Source: Stictocephala bisonia
Lineage: Eukaryota; Arthropoda; Insecta; Hemiptera; Membracidae
Assembly (NCBI GenBank): GCA_035578905.1
Contig: JAQJVL010000161.1
Span: 62,001 to 126,000, forward strand
Reading direction: 5' to 3'
Length of the DNA: 64,000 nucleotides
Below, piece after piece: positions 1-12,205 of the stretch; position 1 is the first letter of the stretch, and each line of letters starts with the position of its first letter. The notes beneath the pieces are model-generated. The model had not been told where the DNA came from and did no database searches. It was given only the letters and a program-made list of their open reading frames with translations. The translations under genes were made by a program, and so were the position numbers.

Positions 1-2130
1 GGCCCCAGTTGAAAGAGTTTTCACTAATTAAAAATGTCTGGACACCTGAGTGGAATAGATTATTTTTTAGTAGAGAAGGTTGAAGCTATTCTGAGCATTA
101 AAGTTAACAGTAACATGTCATGTACAGTACTGAATTCTTGAAGCCAGAAAAACAATGGTTCTCTACTTAAAAATGTAATCTCTTCAGAAAAAATATGACT
201 GGTTTCACCCTTCAGCCAGTACAACTAGTACAGGTGATGCCTAAACAGTGTCAAGGATATTTATGACAGTTTATTAGGTTCGGCCAATTTAACTTATTAA
301 ACATTATGAACTTCTTTTTTTAAAGTATACAAAACATGTTTCTAGTATTGTAGAATATTACTCTGAAAGCTTAAAAAAATATATATTTATAATATTAAAT
401 ATCACAATGCCGTTAATATAGTTTTCCCAATTTAACAACCCAAATCGCATATAATAATATTCATTAAACAGTCCCCCCCCACCAGACATCCAAGTATATC
501 TGGTGTCTGTATTTGACTATAAAATTTATGGCAAGCCTATTTATAGCCGAATACCTGATTAAAAGCGATGTACCATGATTATTTCCATAATCTTATCTTG
601 AATATCTATTTTCCAAATTTTCTAGCCTTTCTATGATTCAAACTAAAATATTTTCAACTGAATTTGAATTAATTATCTGATCCCTCATACATTACTATTT
701 TAACTACAGTGTTTTGAACAGCTTGTAAGGTTTGAATATGTGTTCAGTGTTTAGGGCAGATATTATCTATACTAGCGGTACGTACCATCTCAAAAATTGT
801 CAACAACAAGTTATGTAAAGTCTTCACAAATTCTATTTTTCAGCATTGAACGATGAATCCTCACAGCTCATCCTCTTCAAGTTAAGTCTCTTGTCATGGA
901 GCTGACCGACTTTATTAAATGAAAATTTAATATACTATACTTAGTTTTTGCGATATTGAAAGATCAGATGTTAAATCCCTTTCTTCACCTATTTAAAATC
1001 AGTAGTTGCTGTTTCAAAATGCTAGTTCTCGTGTTGCGACTCAAAACAAGTATAATATTATCTGTAAATTATTTCAGTAGTAATGAAAGGAAAGAAAAGC
1101 AGCATACCTTTTCATTACTACTGAAATCCTAGGCCTAATGCCCCAAATTTAACCTATCTGTAAATTATATAACCTTTCTACCATCAATATACATGTTATT
1201 TAATTCTGAAAGCGAATCGGTCCCCATGAGATTTATCAAGCTAGGGAGAAGATAAGATAGCTTGATTAGATTTACTTTAAAGCTTAAGGGCCAAGGATAG
1301 TGGAAAAAATATCACAAATATAAAAAATTACTTGGGCTCTGCCACACTGGCTTCAAAAATCCAATGATTTTGTTTCACTACAGTGTTTTATTACCACATA
1401 TAACAGCTGTTAAAGAAAAAAAATCATAAAAAAAAGAAAATAAAAAGATAATAAAAACAGCTGTTCAAGAAAAACTATACTAAACATTACACGTTCTGTT
1501 ACTTTTGACTGACTTGAAATTTTAAGGTGACGCAGATTTTGTATCTTAGAACTACAGAAAGAAGAGAATATTTTTAATTCCATCACAAATAGCCTTTAAA
1601 ATAACCCTTTTATATCATAGGAACAAAATTAATAATGGTATAAGAAACCAGGTAAAAATATACAAGAAAGTTCCTACTAAATACACAGGAGATAAATCAA
1701 TTTGAAACCATTTTCAACTTGTTAAGGAAGGTCTCAAATCTAGAAATATACGAGATGTACAGTTCGGAAATAGCCCATGTACTTAGTAAAGAAAACTAGT
1801 AAAACATTGGAATAACTCAAAAATATATTACTTGTACATATTTTTATGTATATTAGTATCTAGGGGGTCATCAACAAAATTACACAACAATTCGGTGGAT
1901 TATCATGATTATTACAGACAAAAGTTATGTACTTGTGAATAGAAATAAATTTTCTAATAAGACACAAGCACAAAATGAATTGTTTGATTATTTTGTTAGT
2001 AAATAATAATAATTTGTAAAACATATGATCCTCTACTTTGATTTCAAGTCACTCCATATTTGAAAATACCATGACACTGGACAGCTGTCAAGTAGCCAAA
2101 TTAAGAACTTATTATGCTCCTATTAAAATG
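1..2130. other. AT-rich non-coding stretch
   Basis: No open frame with coding character, no splice-bounded exon and no recognised mobile-element end was seen here. The only structured item is a hairpin near position 1100, listed separately. The composition suits intron or intergenic DNA. Confidence 0.6.
1059..1168. repeat. Hairpin flanked by a 14-bp direct repeat
   Basis: Arms at 1071-1090 and 1107-1127 pair over about 20 bp with a single one-base bulge and a 16-base loop. The 14-mer TATCTGTAAATTAT occurs at 1059-1072 and again at 1155-1168, bracketing the hairpin. It could be a very short foldback insertion with target duplication, or a chance palindrome in AT-rich DNA. The stem is shorter and more perfect than a usual animal pre-miRNA. 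Confidence 0.5.
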
Positions 2131-2134
2131 TGGT

Positions 2135-2389
2135 ACCTATTCTAAGCGGCTTAACCAGCTTTCAAATCTTTTCCCCAAGACTAGCTACCATTCTTTCTTA
2201 TGAGAGCTCAGCCCTGAAAATTATCCTCCTTATAAGCTCTAGAACTTCACACTCAGTTAACAGGTGTTTGTCAGACTCACGAGCCTCTCCACAGAGCTGG
2301 CAACTGATGTGTTCACTGTAGATACAAATATTTCCCAGATGTTTCCTGAAGTGGCCGTGTCCAGTAATATAAGCAATGGGGTAACCTTT
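2135..2389 (-). pseudogene. LINE C-terminal fragment (RNase H-side zinc-knuckle region)
   Basis: Read on the minus strand from about 2389, the frame gives GYPIAYITGHGHFRKHLGN, then a C-x2-C pair (CQLC), a downstream His, and HLLTECEVLEL. This matches the region after the RNase H domain in R1/I/jockey-type LINE polymerases, which typically reads TGHG-x-F..HL, then CxxC..E..H..C. The frame is broken by stops near the end (after ..FRAELS and ..GEKI). No reverse transcriptase motif is visible upstream on this strand, so it is a short dead fragment. The family assignment comes from motif memory. Confidence 0.6.
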
Positions 2390-4182
2390 ACAAATGTTGA
2401 CATTTTGTTAAAGTGATTTTTTTGTTTACTTACTAAGTAAAATATCTATTATATCATTTTTATTGAATCTCTAGCTGAAACAACTATTGTGATCCTTGTT
2501 TCTAACATTAGCCCAACACATTATGTTTCACAATGCACCCACAATCTGATTGTTTGTGTGCATTATTAAGAGGAAAATAGGGGATTTCAATGGTTAGACT
2601 GAGGACAACGGAGACAGCCCCTCTTACGGCTGATTTGTGGGCATGCACACTACGTTTCTAAACCACTTTCTCTTTGATTTTTGATAGCAGACTTGTTGGA
2701 AAACTGCATTTTGAATTATTTCCTCTTAATACACGATACAATGGCAACTTCAACGACACAATAAGAGTGTGATTTTTATGTGGATGTTCTCTTATTATGT
2801 TAACACTGATGCAAGAATGCCCAGTGTTAATGAAGTAAATACAAAGAAAGAACATTATCTACATCAACCATCTTGGAGGTGCCCAATAAGTGAGTAGTGC
2901 ATGCAAGGTCGTACAGTGGGTACGTAGTATATTATTTAATTGTGTATCTTGAAAAACGCTGTTGAAGATAAATTACGCTGTGCCCTGAGGCTCACGGCGC
3001 ATTCTGAGGTATGCACAACACCGCGCCGTCTCGTGTAAAAGAGGCCTTATTTGTGATTATAGGTATGTAAAGCTGTGTCTACTATCTATAGTGGCTTGCC
3101 ATTTTATACATTAAATATCCAGCCACCTATATTCAAAATATCAAAGAATACACAAAAAATACAAAGAGTAAGTAAAGTTACTCTAAAAAAATGTGTAAAG
3201 AAAGCTGATTTAAAACCTCACCTATATCGCACAGTAACATGGATTTACTTCTGAATAACACTATTTACTGCTTCCAATTCCTTCATAAAATGAATTTAAA
3301 ATGCTTCCCGAAAATGTGTCAAGACTGATACATTAGCCATCACTACAAATATGTTAAACCTTTATTTCTAGCTAGGATCTCATGTTTTGATAAAATGATT
3401 TCTCCATAAGGAATTCTTGTTTTTGTAATACAAAAACATTCCAAACTTATTTTTATTTTTAATTACCTCTTGGATATAGTTTTTGATATATAATCTATGG
3501 CTTCAATCTTCAGCTTTCTTTTGAAGAGTGTAAGCAGTACAACCTGAGTATAGCAAATGATTATTACATTATCCTTTTAAATTATGTTTCTGAAATATCA
3601 GCTAGGCGTGTAGCTGTCCTTTTTAATTAGTTTCCTGACTTCCTTTATGTTAGATAGTGGCATTAGATTAAACTTTTAAACGAAGGGGTTTGTCTATGAT
3701 TCTCAAACCTAGTATGATAAACTAAAAATTCATGTGAAGAATCTACAGCAACTACCACCACTGTTGCAACTTTTCCAAGTAGTTTTTTTTAAAAATAGTT
3801 TTTATGAGCTTTTATTTACTGTATTTAGGTTTTACATGTTCATAAATTTTTTTTCATGGTATGGCTATTGTTTGTTATTTTCACAGGAAAACAGGTATAA
3901 ATGTGTGAAACTACAAAAAAATCACAGATTCCGTCAACTTCCACCAATGAGGTTTTTCTTTTAAAGTATGAAAAATGAAGCTAAGAAAAACCTGAATTTG
4001 AACTCTTGAATGTCCTGAGTTCAGAACTGAAACCTGTTCATGATCTAATGGGTTATACACATGTAAGCATTCTAAATTTAAAAAGTGATAAGATCATTTA
4101 AAATCTGGATACATGCTCAATATATTTGAATTTTCAAGCATTTTAAAAAATTTGTTGTTGTAAATCTTAGTTTTATAAGATA
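2390..4182. other. AT-rich non-coding stretch
   Basis: Nothing supportable was found. The open frames here are short, lysine- or phenylalanine-rich by composition, and lack splice context. Confidence 0.55.
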
Positions 4183-4640
4183 CTAGCTGTTTACCTGTGC
4201 TTTGCTACGGGATTAACATATAAACAGTAATGTTTTAGTTTATTTATGGTAGCTTCATGTGCCAACTTCGTCACTCCCTGCGCTCATGAGGGAATTTTGG
4301 CCTGCAGCCTCACTTGAGAACTCTCCCTTTAACCCCTTTGTGCAACTTAGTCTGTGGCCTTGTGGGAAAGTTCGGCCTACGGCCTTGCCAAGACACTATA
4401 CAGCCCCATTTGTAGATCTTGGCCTACAGCCTCGCCGGGACATTTGGACTGTATCACTATAAATTTTGGTTTCTGGGGCAGTGGAGCCCACAAACGTAGT
4501 CCTTTCTAAAATTTAATGGTATATTAAGAATCGAGAGAAAAATAGCCCCTCTAACGTGTGTTTCAAAAGTATTCAATTCATTTGTCTATTTTTAACAACT
4601 TATGATTAATTAAATAAGTAATATAACTCCATAAGAATAA
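4183..4640 (-). mobile_element. Helitron-like non-autonomous fragment (minus orientation)
   Basis: On the minus strand the piece ends in a CTAG (4183-4186) followed by T, as expected for a Helitron 3' end inserted at AT. The preceding GTAGCAAAGCACAGG resembles the terminal hairpin segment of the Helitrons at 55 kb. Positions 4260-4470 hold repeated GGCCTACGGCCTCGCC-like blocks that match, in reverse complement, the CGAGGCCGTAGGCCG blocks at 55290-55990. The 5' end was not found. The family link is an inference from shared blocks. Confidence 0.5.
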
Positions 4641-7600
4641 TATTGAAACTAAAGGCCAGTGGAGTAGAGCCCTATTATATGTGAATAAAACCACACCAGA
4701 AACCTTCCTGGGAGTGAACTCTAAAACTTTTAAACTATATAATTTACTGGATTATAATAACAGTCCTTGTAAATTTGTATTTGAAATCATTTTGAAACGA
4801 TCACTTAATATGAAAATTATGTTATATAGTACTTACCATTTTATGTGTTTTATCAAGAATTTATTTAATGCATAGTCTTTTTATAAAAATAATGTTTCCT
4901 AATGTTCAATAAAATAAGTGTATTTTGTAGGCTAGTTTATGTTTTTCTCAATGTTATTATTTTAAATGTTTATTCAATATGATTGGTTTTTGGACCATCA
5001 CTTGCCATTTTATGTAAGTTATGTTAAATATATTGCATTATCTGTACATAAGAATTGATTTTTGTGTTTAAATTATTGTTGAATAAAAAACAAATAATTT
5101 CATATATATCCAATTATAATATTATTATTTTCAAAATCGATACGCGAAACAACATATTTTAATTAAAATTAATTACTTGAATCAAAGATTATGACATTTA
5201 ACTATTTAAATGCCAGATCAAAAGTTAGTGACCTGAAGCACAACAATGCAACTAGGTGTTTTTAAATCCCAGTTGTAGGGCATGCCGGGTGCCAATAAAA
5301 TACGTGTAGGCAGGTGGTACAGCATCTGTCCAGTCCGAGCGCGGAAGGATGACGTGTGCAAAACAAATACGACTTCTACAGCAACATGGCAATGGTACCA
5401 TCTGAGTGCAAAGAGTTAATTGCATAATGCATAAATTATTTTTATATTCAGATATTTACCAACAATTCTTACAGTATATTAACTAATTGTTAACTGAATG
5501 CAAAAATATATTTCAGTAAACACTTTATCAACAAGAAATAAAATATAACAGATGTATATACCAACAAATATATATAAGCTATAGAAACATTTACATCACA
5601 TGTTTCAAATTTTCCTTTCATTTGTTTTGTTAGTAAACATATCTAACTAAAACACCTCAGTAGTTTTCCAAAATGTTGTAATCTCCTCGTGATTTTTTAA
5701 TTTTTCTTTTCTGAAGAACATTCTACGAAAAATTGGGAACTTACAAAAAAAGATGAAGAAAATTTGTCAAGCAGATGTCAAGTGATGGAATGACAACAAA
5801 TTACAGGTTCTCATTTTTATATATTAAGATAATTTAATGGCTCAAGCAGTTAAAAGGGGTTATATTATTCAATATCAGTATAGCCAAGCCACTATTTAAA
5901 ACACTCTTAACTGAAATGAACTATTTCTACTCTATTTATTTTGATTAAAAACATTCATCTTAACTTCTATGAGAGTTGTTTTATTTGTTTTATTGAAAAT
6001 AAATAAAGATTTAATAAATATTCACAACATTAATATTTCAGATAAAATATCTCTAGAAGCTAATATTTAGTATTCCTAAATATGACAAATTATTTCTAAA
6101 TATAACGCTAAAACTATGAAAAGGATATATATCCTAATAACTAAAAATTAATATACTTCATAGTTTTAACTTGGTATATATGTAAAAGTATAAGCTAAAG
6201 AAAAAAAACCTTCATCAGCGTACATTGTGAATTAAAGACTGGATGATATGAATAAGCCAAAATCTACAGTCCTGTCTTCATAAATGAACATAAACAGTTC
6301 AAGAAATTGTGATGTAACAGTCTGTACAGGTAAAGCATGTACAAGAGAGCAGACAGACGTTTTTAGAATGACATATATTATATGAATAACACATTTTTAT
6401 AAGGACTTATCGCTAAATCGGGATTCCATTATTCAGGGTACTATTGAGTGGTGACCACTTTACTTAGTATTGAAATAATAAGACTCCTATGAATATAAAA
6501 TTAACTTATAATACTATTTAAATTTACTAAATAATACGACACAGATGGATTTCTTATCCAATGTTAAATGTTGTATCTTTAAATATCAGCTGTTTAGAGG
6601 TCCAGTAGTGGAGTGTTAGTGTAGTCCCATGTAACGGTAATGTAGTTAAACCAGCAGAAGAGGCACAAACTAGTCAAATAACCACTAATTTTGACACAGT
6701 AGGACTAGTAATTTCATAAATGACTATTAGATGAAATATTTATTTATTAATAATAATGCAGTCAAGACACCATAAAACAATTAAGCATTGGTTATCTGTA
6801 CAAAATAGTCATAAGTCAATTCAGAGAATGATTAACAAGTGAGTTGTAAAAACTTCAGCCTACTTTAGCTATGCTTAAAATTATAATCTTTTAATTAAAA
6901 ACCATTCTAACTGCTCTAAAGTAATTTACAACAAACACACAGTAAGTCAGAGACGTTAAATATCACCCTCTTGCCAACCCCTAGCGTTGGTACTTGTCAC
7001 ATACGACGGAGAGTTACTCCAGCCTCAGAAGAACAACAGACTCACTGACTGTAATTATAGCTCTGCTTGATATCCAGCAGGATTATTTTGTTGTTTTATG
7101 ACTCATGTTGTGAGATACCTCGATCTCGATAGAAGGCTTTGAAAGCAGAATATAATATTGCTGACAGAAAAAAAAATTAAAAACTAGGTGCACCCTGTGG
7201 CTAAAGTAAATTTCCAAGCAAGCAAGTTTGTATATGAATGAATACACTTCACTGCACTTTTTGGTATCTTAACAAACCTTTATATATACATATGATAATA
7301 GATTAACATAGATAGATAACATTATAAATGTCCAACTACCTTTGTCTCCCTCATATGATTATAGACTCTGAGATTATTAAGAAGTTATAAGAAAAAAATA
7401 AGTTCTTAATACTTATAAACTAAGGTCTTCTTTGTAAAACAAATTTATACCATTTAACACAATGTATTTATTTACAAGCTGCATAAAAATAGAAATAGTA
7501 TTCAGAGTAAATAAATTATCTGACACCACTTAACTTTTTACGTATGTTTTTATATTGAGAAAATTATGAAATTTAGATTAGTTAAACAGAAAAATCTATG

Positions 7601-8110
7601 GTGCGTGTTAGGAGGCCTCCATCCACCCATACACATACAGTGGTGATGACCCTTCTACCCATCTAAACACATGTAGTGGTATCCTTATCTTAATAACGTT
7701 TTATTAACAAGTGACAATCAAATTTGTTTTACAAAATGCTATGCCCAACATATAATGTCATAATAAATATAACAATCTCAACCTAAATAATAAAATTACA
7801 GCACTCTTTAGGGACCTTGAAAAACATTTGATTTAGTAAATCTAAAATTCTGCTGTAGAAGGTTTGTCACCCTGAGATGGTTCAAATCTAACAACTGACC
7901 AGAGTGATGATAGTCCCTGCCTGTCTGCATCTGCTTGTTACAATATGGAGCGGCTGTTCTCTCTGCTTATGTATTCTTGATTTTCATCAATAATATTTTT
8001 AATAAAATTCAATCGCTTTTTCATGTTGCAAGCTTTATTTTATACTCACCACAATATATTAAGAATTTGGAGAAAAAAATAATAATGACAAAGGAAAACA
8101 ATAATTAATT
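4641..8110. other. AT-rich non-coding stretch with one TTAA-type end and minisatellite traces
   Basis: No gene is visible. At 5397-5419 a GC-richer block ends with CATCTGAGTGCAAAGAG followed by TTAA (5416-5419), a typical piggyBac-type right end; no partner left end was found, so it may be truncated. At 7600-7690 two degenerate units of the CCACCC/ACAGTGGT minisatellite family occur, as at 27.2, 29.7 and 44.6 kb. Confidence 0.45.
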
Positions 8111-8111
8111 A

Positions 8112-9125
8112 TTCATCATTAAGACGTCAATCGTAGAGATATGGGCGAATGAGTGTTAATGAATGAGAGTAGTCATTGTTAATAATTAACCCTTATCACG
8201 CCGTAAGTACATATATGCGTATATATTGACTTTGCGCTAAACGCCATAAGCGATATACGCGTAATAATTACAAAAATAATATTTTTGTAATAATGTTTCT
8301 AATTTAATCCGGTAGTGCGTTTGGTTATGTGACTTATCAGAGACATATTGTGTGACTCGCGACCTTTATTTGACCTGTCAATCACTACGAGACTAGTTTT
8401 TGTCTGGCAGTGTACATTTCCACTGCACCGCCCAACGCCACAAGCACATATACATGCAGCTACTGTCGAGCCGAGCGGTTGTCATTGTCCGCCCCCTCAC
8501 CTCTTTGAAACTGTGTATTTAGTTGTTTTTATTATTACTTTAGGTTAACATATGTTGGTAATTTATTAGTTTTAAGTGTCAATATGAATAATCCGGCCGA
8601 TTTTGATTTTGTGGAAGGTACTAAATACATTGTATTCAAGTGCTATATTTATTTACTTATTTTTTATTATATGTGTCATGTGCAGGCCCTGTCTTTATTG
8701 ATTTATCTACAAGTAAATGTACTCAATCATACATTTTTATTAAAAGTAATAATATTTTGTATTGATTCATAATGTATAAGTGATCTATGCCTGAGGCTTA
8801 CTTTCAAGTAAAAGTTTGCTTATTTACATATTCATAATGTATAGCAAAAAAAGGTAAAGTAAGCTAGTAAAAGTTAAAAATGTTATTATATCTTTTATTT
8901 TCCTGTAAAGAACAATACAAAAAATTAGCAACTAAAAAAATATAATTTTGATTTTTTAGAATAAATTTGCGCTTAATGGAAAATGGGCATTGTATAAATG
9001 TCGCTTTAAGGGTTAAAGTCGACTGTGCCTTAGATAAAGCCATTTTATTAATAGACTAACAGCTAAGGCAACTAAAAGACCAACAGCTTTACATGGAATA
9101 CGAACCAAGTAGTATTGGTCTGATT
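8112..9125. repeat. SINE-family copy split by a TTAA element
   Basis: The left part (8112-8185: GACGTCAATCGTAGAGATAT ... GTAGTCATTGTTAATAA) and the right part (9017-9125: GACTGTGCCTTAGATAAAGC ...) together parallel the tRNA-derived SINE at 54060-54366 on the same plus-strand layout. Further copies lie at about 26630-26730 and, inverted, at 32825-32930. The break falls exactly on the TTAA of the element at 8190-9012. The right part keeps a GGAATACGAACC-like segment where the other copy has its box B complement. The repeat relationship was seen by eye; its SINE nature comes from the 54-kb copy. Confidence 0.55.
8190..9012 (+). mobile_element. Non-autonomous piggyBac-type element
   Basis: It is bounded by TTAA at 8186-8189 and 9013-9016. 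The ends read CCCTTATCACGCCGTAAG on the left and, reverse-complemented, CCCTTAAAGCGACATTTATA on the right: a short imperfect terminal inverted repeat with the TTAA preference of piggyBac. Inside, an ATG at 8584 opens a 62-codon frame (MNNPADFDFVEGTKY...) whose first dozen acidic residues resemble a transposase N-terminus; the rest is AT-rich and uninformative. It is most likely an internally deleted derivative. Confidence 0.65.
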
Positions 9126-10684
9126 TTAAGCTAACTGATAATCAGTTCTCTTCCCCATACAACATCCAGACTCTGAATTCCACCCTACCTCTGACTTCTC
9201 TAGTAGTGTTCATGTTGATGGAAAACTTTGAGTGGATGCTGTGTCAGTTGAGGACTGAGCATAGAACATGTTTGGTCTGTGATAGAACATATCTCTGTTA
9301 AATTAACAATGCAAAATAAATTTGAGTAAATCTAGTTTGTTAATTTTTATTTCAGAAACTTTGAATCCCATAGAAAACCTCAGAATAACATAAATGGTTG
9401 TTCAAAGATTTTAATTGTCAATATATCGAAAATGTAGATAGGTTTAGGCATATAGGGGTAATTTTAAGAGTTTCTTGGGAATGGTGTGTAACTTACACTG
9501 CATACATCAATCTCCTAGATAATCCAATGAAAAGAAACCAATGATTTGCACTACCAAAACTCTAAGAATAAAAAAAGTAAAGTTTAGACAAGCTTTCAAG
9601 TAAAATGGGCCAACAACATTTAATGCATTTAATTAACCAACTATAAGGTCATTAAAACATTTTCATCTACATTACTAATTGGTTAGTCCATAAAATGTCA
9701 TAATGCTACAATATATAGTTCCTTTAAGTGTAACTGGTTATAAAGAAAAAATAAATTTTCCTAGAAGCAGACTATGTAATACCCTTTTGCAAATGGTTCT
9801 TTCTATATTCCTATGTTAAGAAAAGTCATTGGATTTCCTTCATAAAAAAGTAGCTAAATTTTATAAATAATATTATATTTAATTGATTATACAAGCTATT
9901 GATGTTGCAGATTGTTCTATAAGGTTTTTGTTAAATTGAAAGTTTAAACTCAATATTATTTAACTATATCAGTTAATTTGCATCTGGAGTAGAAGAAATA
10001 AAAAAAGTGGTTCAGGAAGGATGTCTATCTGCTGCATATAATATGTATGCTGGATTGTATCTACATTGGTTAGCTCAGTTCAACCTTTAGTGCTATTAAT
10101 TGCCATCTGGTAGAGGAGACAAGTCACAGCACTTAACTAGTCCTCAGCAGTATGGCAACTTATTTACCTTGATAACCACTCTCATTACTCCAGGACAACA
10201 CATTAACTAATTAATTTAAATAGTTTGTTAGGTTGTTTATACTCTGCAATTTAATGACTGATGTCGTTTTATTTTTTTTTTTATTTATTTTTTTTTTCAA
10301 TAGATGAACAGTATAATATCCTTCTTACGATTTCAAAGTCAAATCAAATCTTACTTTCCAAAGTCAGATAGTGGGATTAATTTTGTGATCAACTATTGAA
10401 TTTCTTTCAGAAAACCTGTGAATCAACTTTGTACCTCACCCACCCATCCTGTACCACTCTACGTTCAAGGCAGGGCGGGTGAGATCAACAGTCTGACGAA
10501 AATGGCATAATTTCCCAAATGCCTTCACATGATTTTTGAAGTGAACACTGTCTGTTGTCATAGTAGCTTGATTTAGTTTTTATTCTTTGTTAATAATAAT
10601 TTTCATTTTAAAGTTAAGAAATAAAATTAATTAATTAAAGCTGAATAAAGTAGAGTTAGTTGGTTATAGCATAATGAAAGCTAT
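9126..10684. other. AT-rich non-coding stretch
   Basis: No gene, repeat end or tRNA-like box was recognised. There is a homopolymer-rich tract of T runs near 10270-10300. Confidence 0.5.
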
Positions 10685-10950
10685 AACCGTGTGAAGTTAA
10701 ACATATGTCCCATTTTATTTCCCAGCTGTTTGATGAGTCAACAGTAAATTTTTACTGTCTGTGTGAAACTAGTCATGTATCCCTCTCGATCTACAAGCTG
10801 TTTAATGATTCAAACATAAATTTTTCTGACTGTGTGAAGATAGTCATGTGTCCTCAATATATAAGCTGTTTAATAACTCAACGGTAAATAGTTAGTTTTT
10901 AGACTGTTTGAAGTTAGTCAAATGTCCCTCTAGATCTATAAGCTGTTTAA

Positions 10951-11354
10951 CACATTCAGTGGAAACGTTGCGGACCCGCAACAGAGCAACACTAGTGCGG
11001 TACGCTGGTGTTTCGCTGTTCCTCAGACTGTATTGGGTCAGCGTAAGTTCATTAGCTGTATAATTTGGTGAGTTTTGTTTCCTGGTTGGTAATTCTGTTT
11101 GTATGTCTTGTTAGTGTGAACTATTTATTTGTAATATAAAGTGTTTAGTTATAAGTACATACAGTATTCAATTATTTTATTGCAGTTTTATTACAATGGA
11201 TGAACAAACTGTTGATGAGGTGATTGAGGACCAATTTTCTGATGGTGATAGCTCTACTGACTGTTCAGACAACTCCGATCACGAAAACAACGTCAATCCA
11301 GTATGGTTGCCCACGTTTGCTGCTGGCTTTCGGAAAAATACCCTTTACAGTTAA
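10951..11354 (+). mobile_element. piggyBac-like 5' end with transposase N-terminal fragment
   Basis: TTAA (10947-10950) inside the satellite is followed by CACATTCAGTGGAAACG, the same start as the TTAA element at 14431. A leader of about 240 bp precedes an ATG at 11196 opening a 52-codon frame rich in Asp, Glu and Ser (MDEQTVDEVIEDQFSDGDSS...), typical of piggyBac transposase N-termini, and ending at TAA 11352-11354. The remainder of the element is absent; RTE-like LINE sequence follows at once. No 3' end was found. Confidence 0.6.
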
Positions 11355-12205
11355 CCCTGGACTGTTAGTACCTATTCTAGAACAAAATAATGAAACAAAT
11401 TAGAAGAGAAATTACATCAGAGTTAATTACCCTAGTGTTTGCGGATGATGTGGTAATTTGGGATTTCTCAGAGCAGGATGTCCAGGAAAAACTCAATTTA
11501 TGGAAGAGCAAGTTCAAACTTACAGCCAGCAAATAAAAAACAGTATTAATGACAGTTGGAAATAACTTGAATCCAGTAACCTTAAAACTATAAAATCATA
11601 CCCACAAAAATGTAGAGCAATTTAACTATCTTGGAAGTACTGTAACTATTATAGTACAGATACACTTGAAATCACCAACAGACTAAATAAAGCAGTCACA
11701 TTTTTCTACCAAGTCAGAAATTTGTTATGGGATAGTAAAGTACCAAGAAAAGCCAAATCAACAATGTTCAATTCATACTTTATGCCTATTTTAACTTACT
11801 ACCTAGAAACTTACACCCTAAATAAAAAAGACTGTAGTAAAATCCAGACATCTGAAATGAAATTTTTAAGGACATCTTTGCAAAAGACCAGATGTGATAG
11901 AATTAGAAATATAGATATAAGAGACCAGTTTGGGTTTAACAGGACAGTTGGAGAAAAGATCAGAATGACAATGTTGGGATGGTTTGGGCATGTTAGAAGA
12001 ATGGAGGAAGGAAGAGTGGCAAAAATGTGGTTTGAAAGACATGATGATGGCAAGAGAAGAATTGGCAGACCACGAAAGAAATGAATGGATGTCATAAAAG
12101 AAGACATAATACTCAAAGGACTTAATACAAATCAAGGAAGACAGAATATACTATGTAGAGGCTCGTCAGCACCCCTGGGAGACTAGAGCTGCTAAACCGA
12201 TGATG
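11355..12205 (+). pseudogene. Truncated RTE-like LINE reverse transcriptase tail
   Basis: An LVFADDVVIWD box (the YADD catalytic motif as FADD) lies near 11435-11470. It is followed, across several frameshifts, by FNYLGST and, in an open stretch at 11722-12084, by SEMKFLRTSLQKTRCDRIRN, KIRMTMLGWFGHVRRMEEGR and GKRRIGRPRKK. This order is characteristic of the reverse transcriptase C-terminal half of widespread insect endonuclease-reverse transcriptase LINEs of the RTE type. The 5' half (endonuclease and fingers) is missing, as expected of target-primed 5' truncation. The 3' junction with the satellite is at about 12205, just after CCGATGATG. Confidence 0.75.

Noticed and set aside
1071..1127. 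microRNA precursor
   Set aside because: The stem is only about 20 bp and nearly perfect, without the longer flanking stem of animal pre-miRNAs; the direct repeats favour a tiny insertion.
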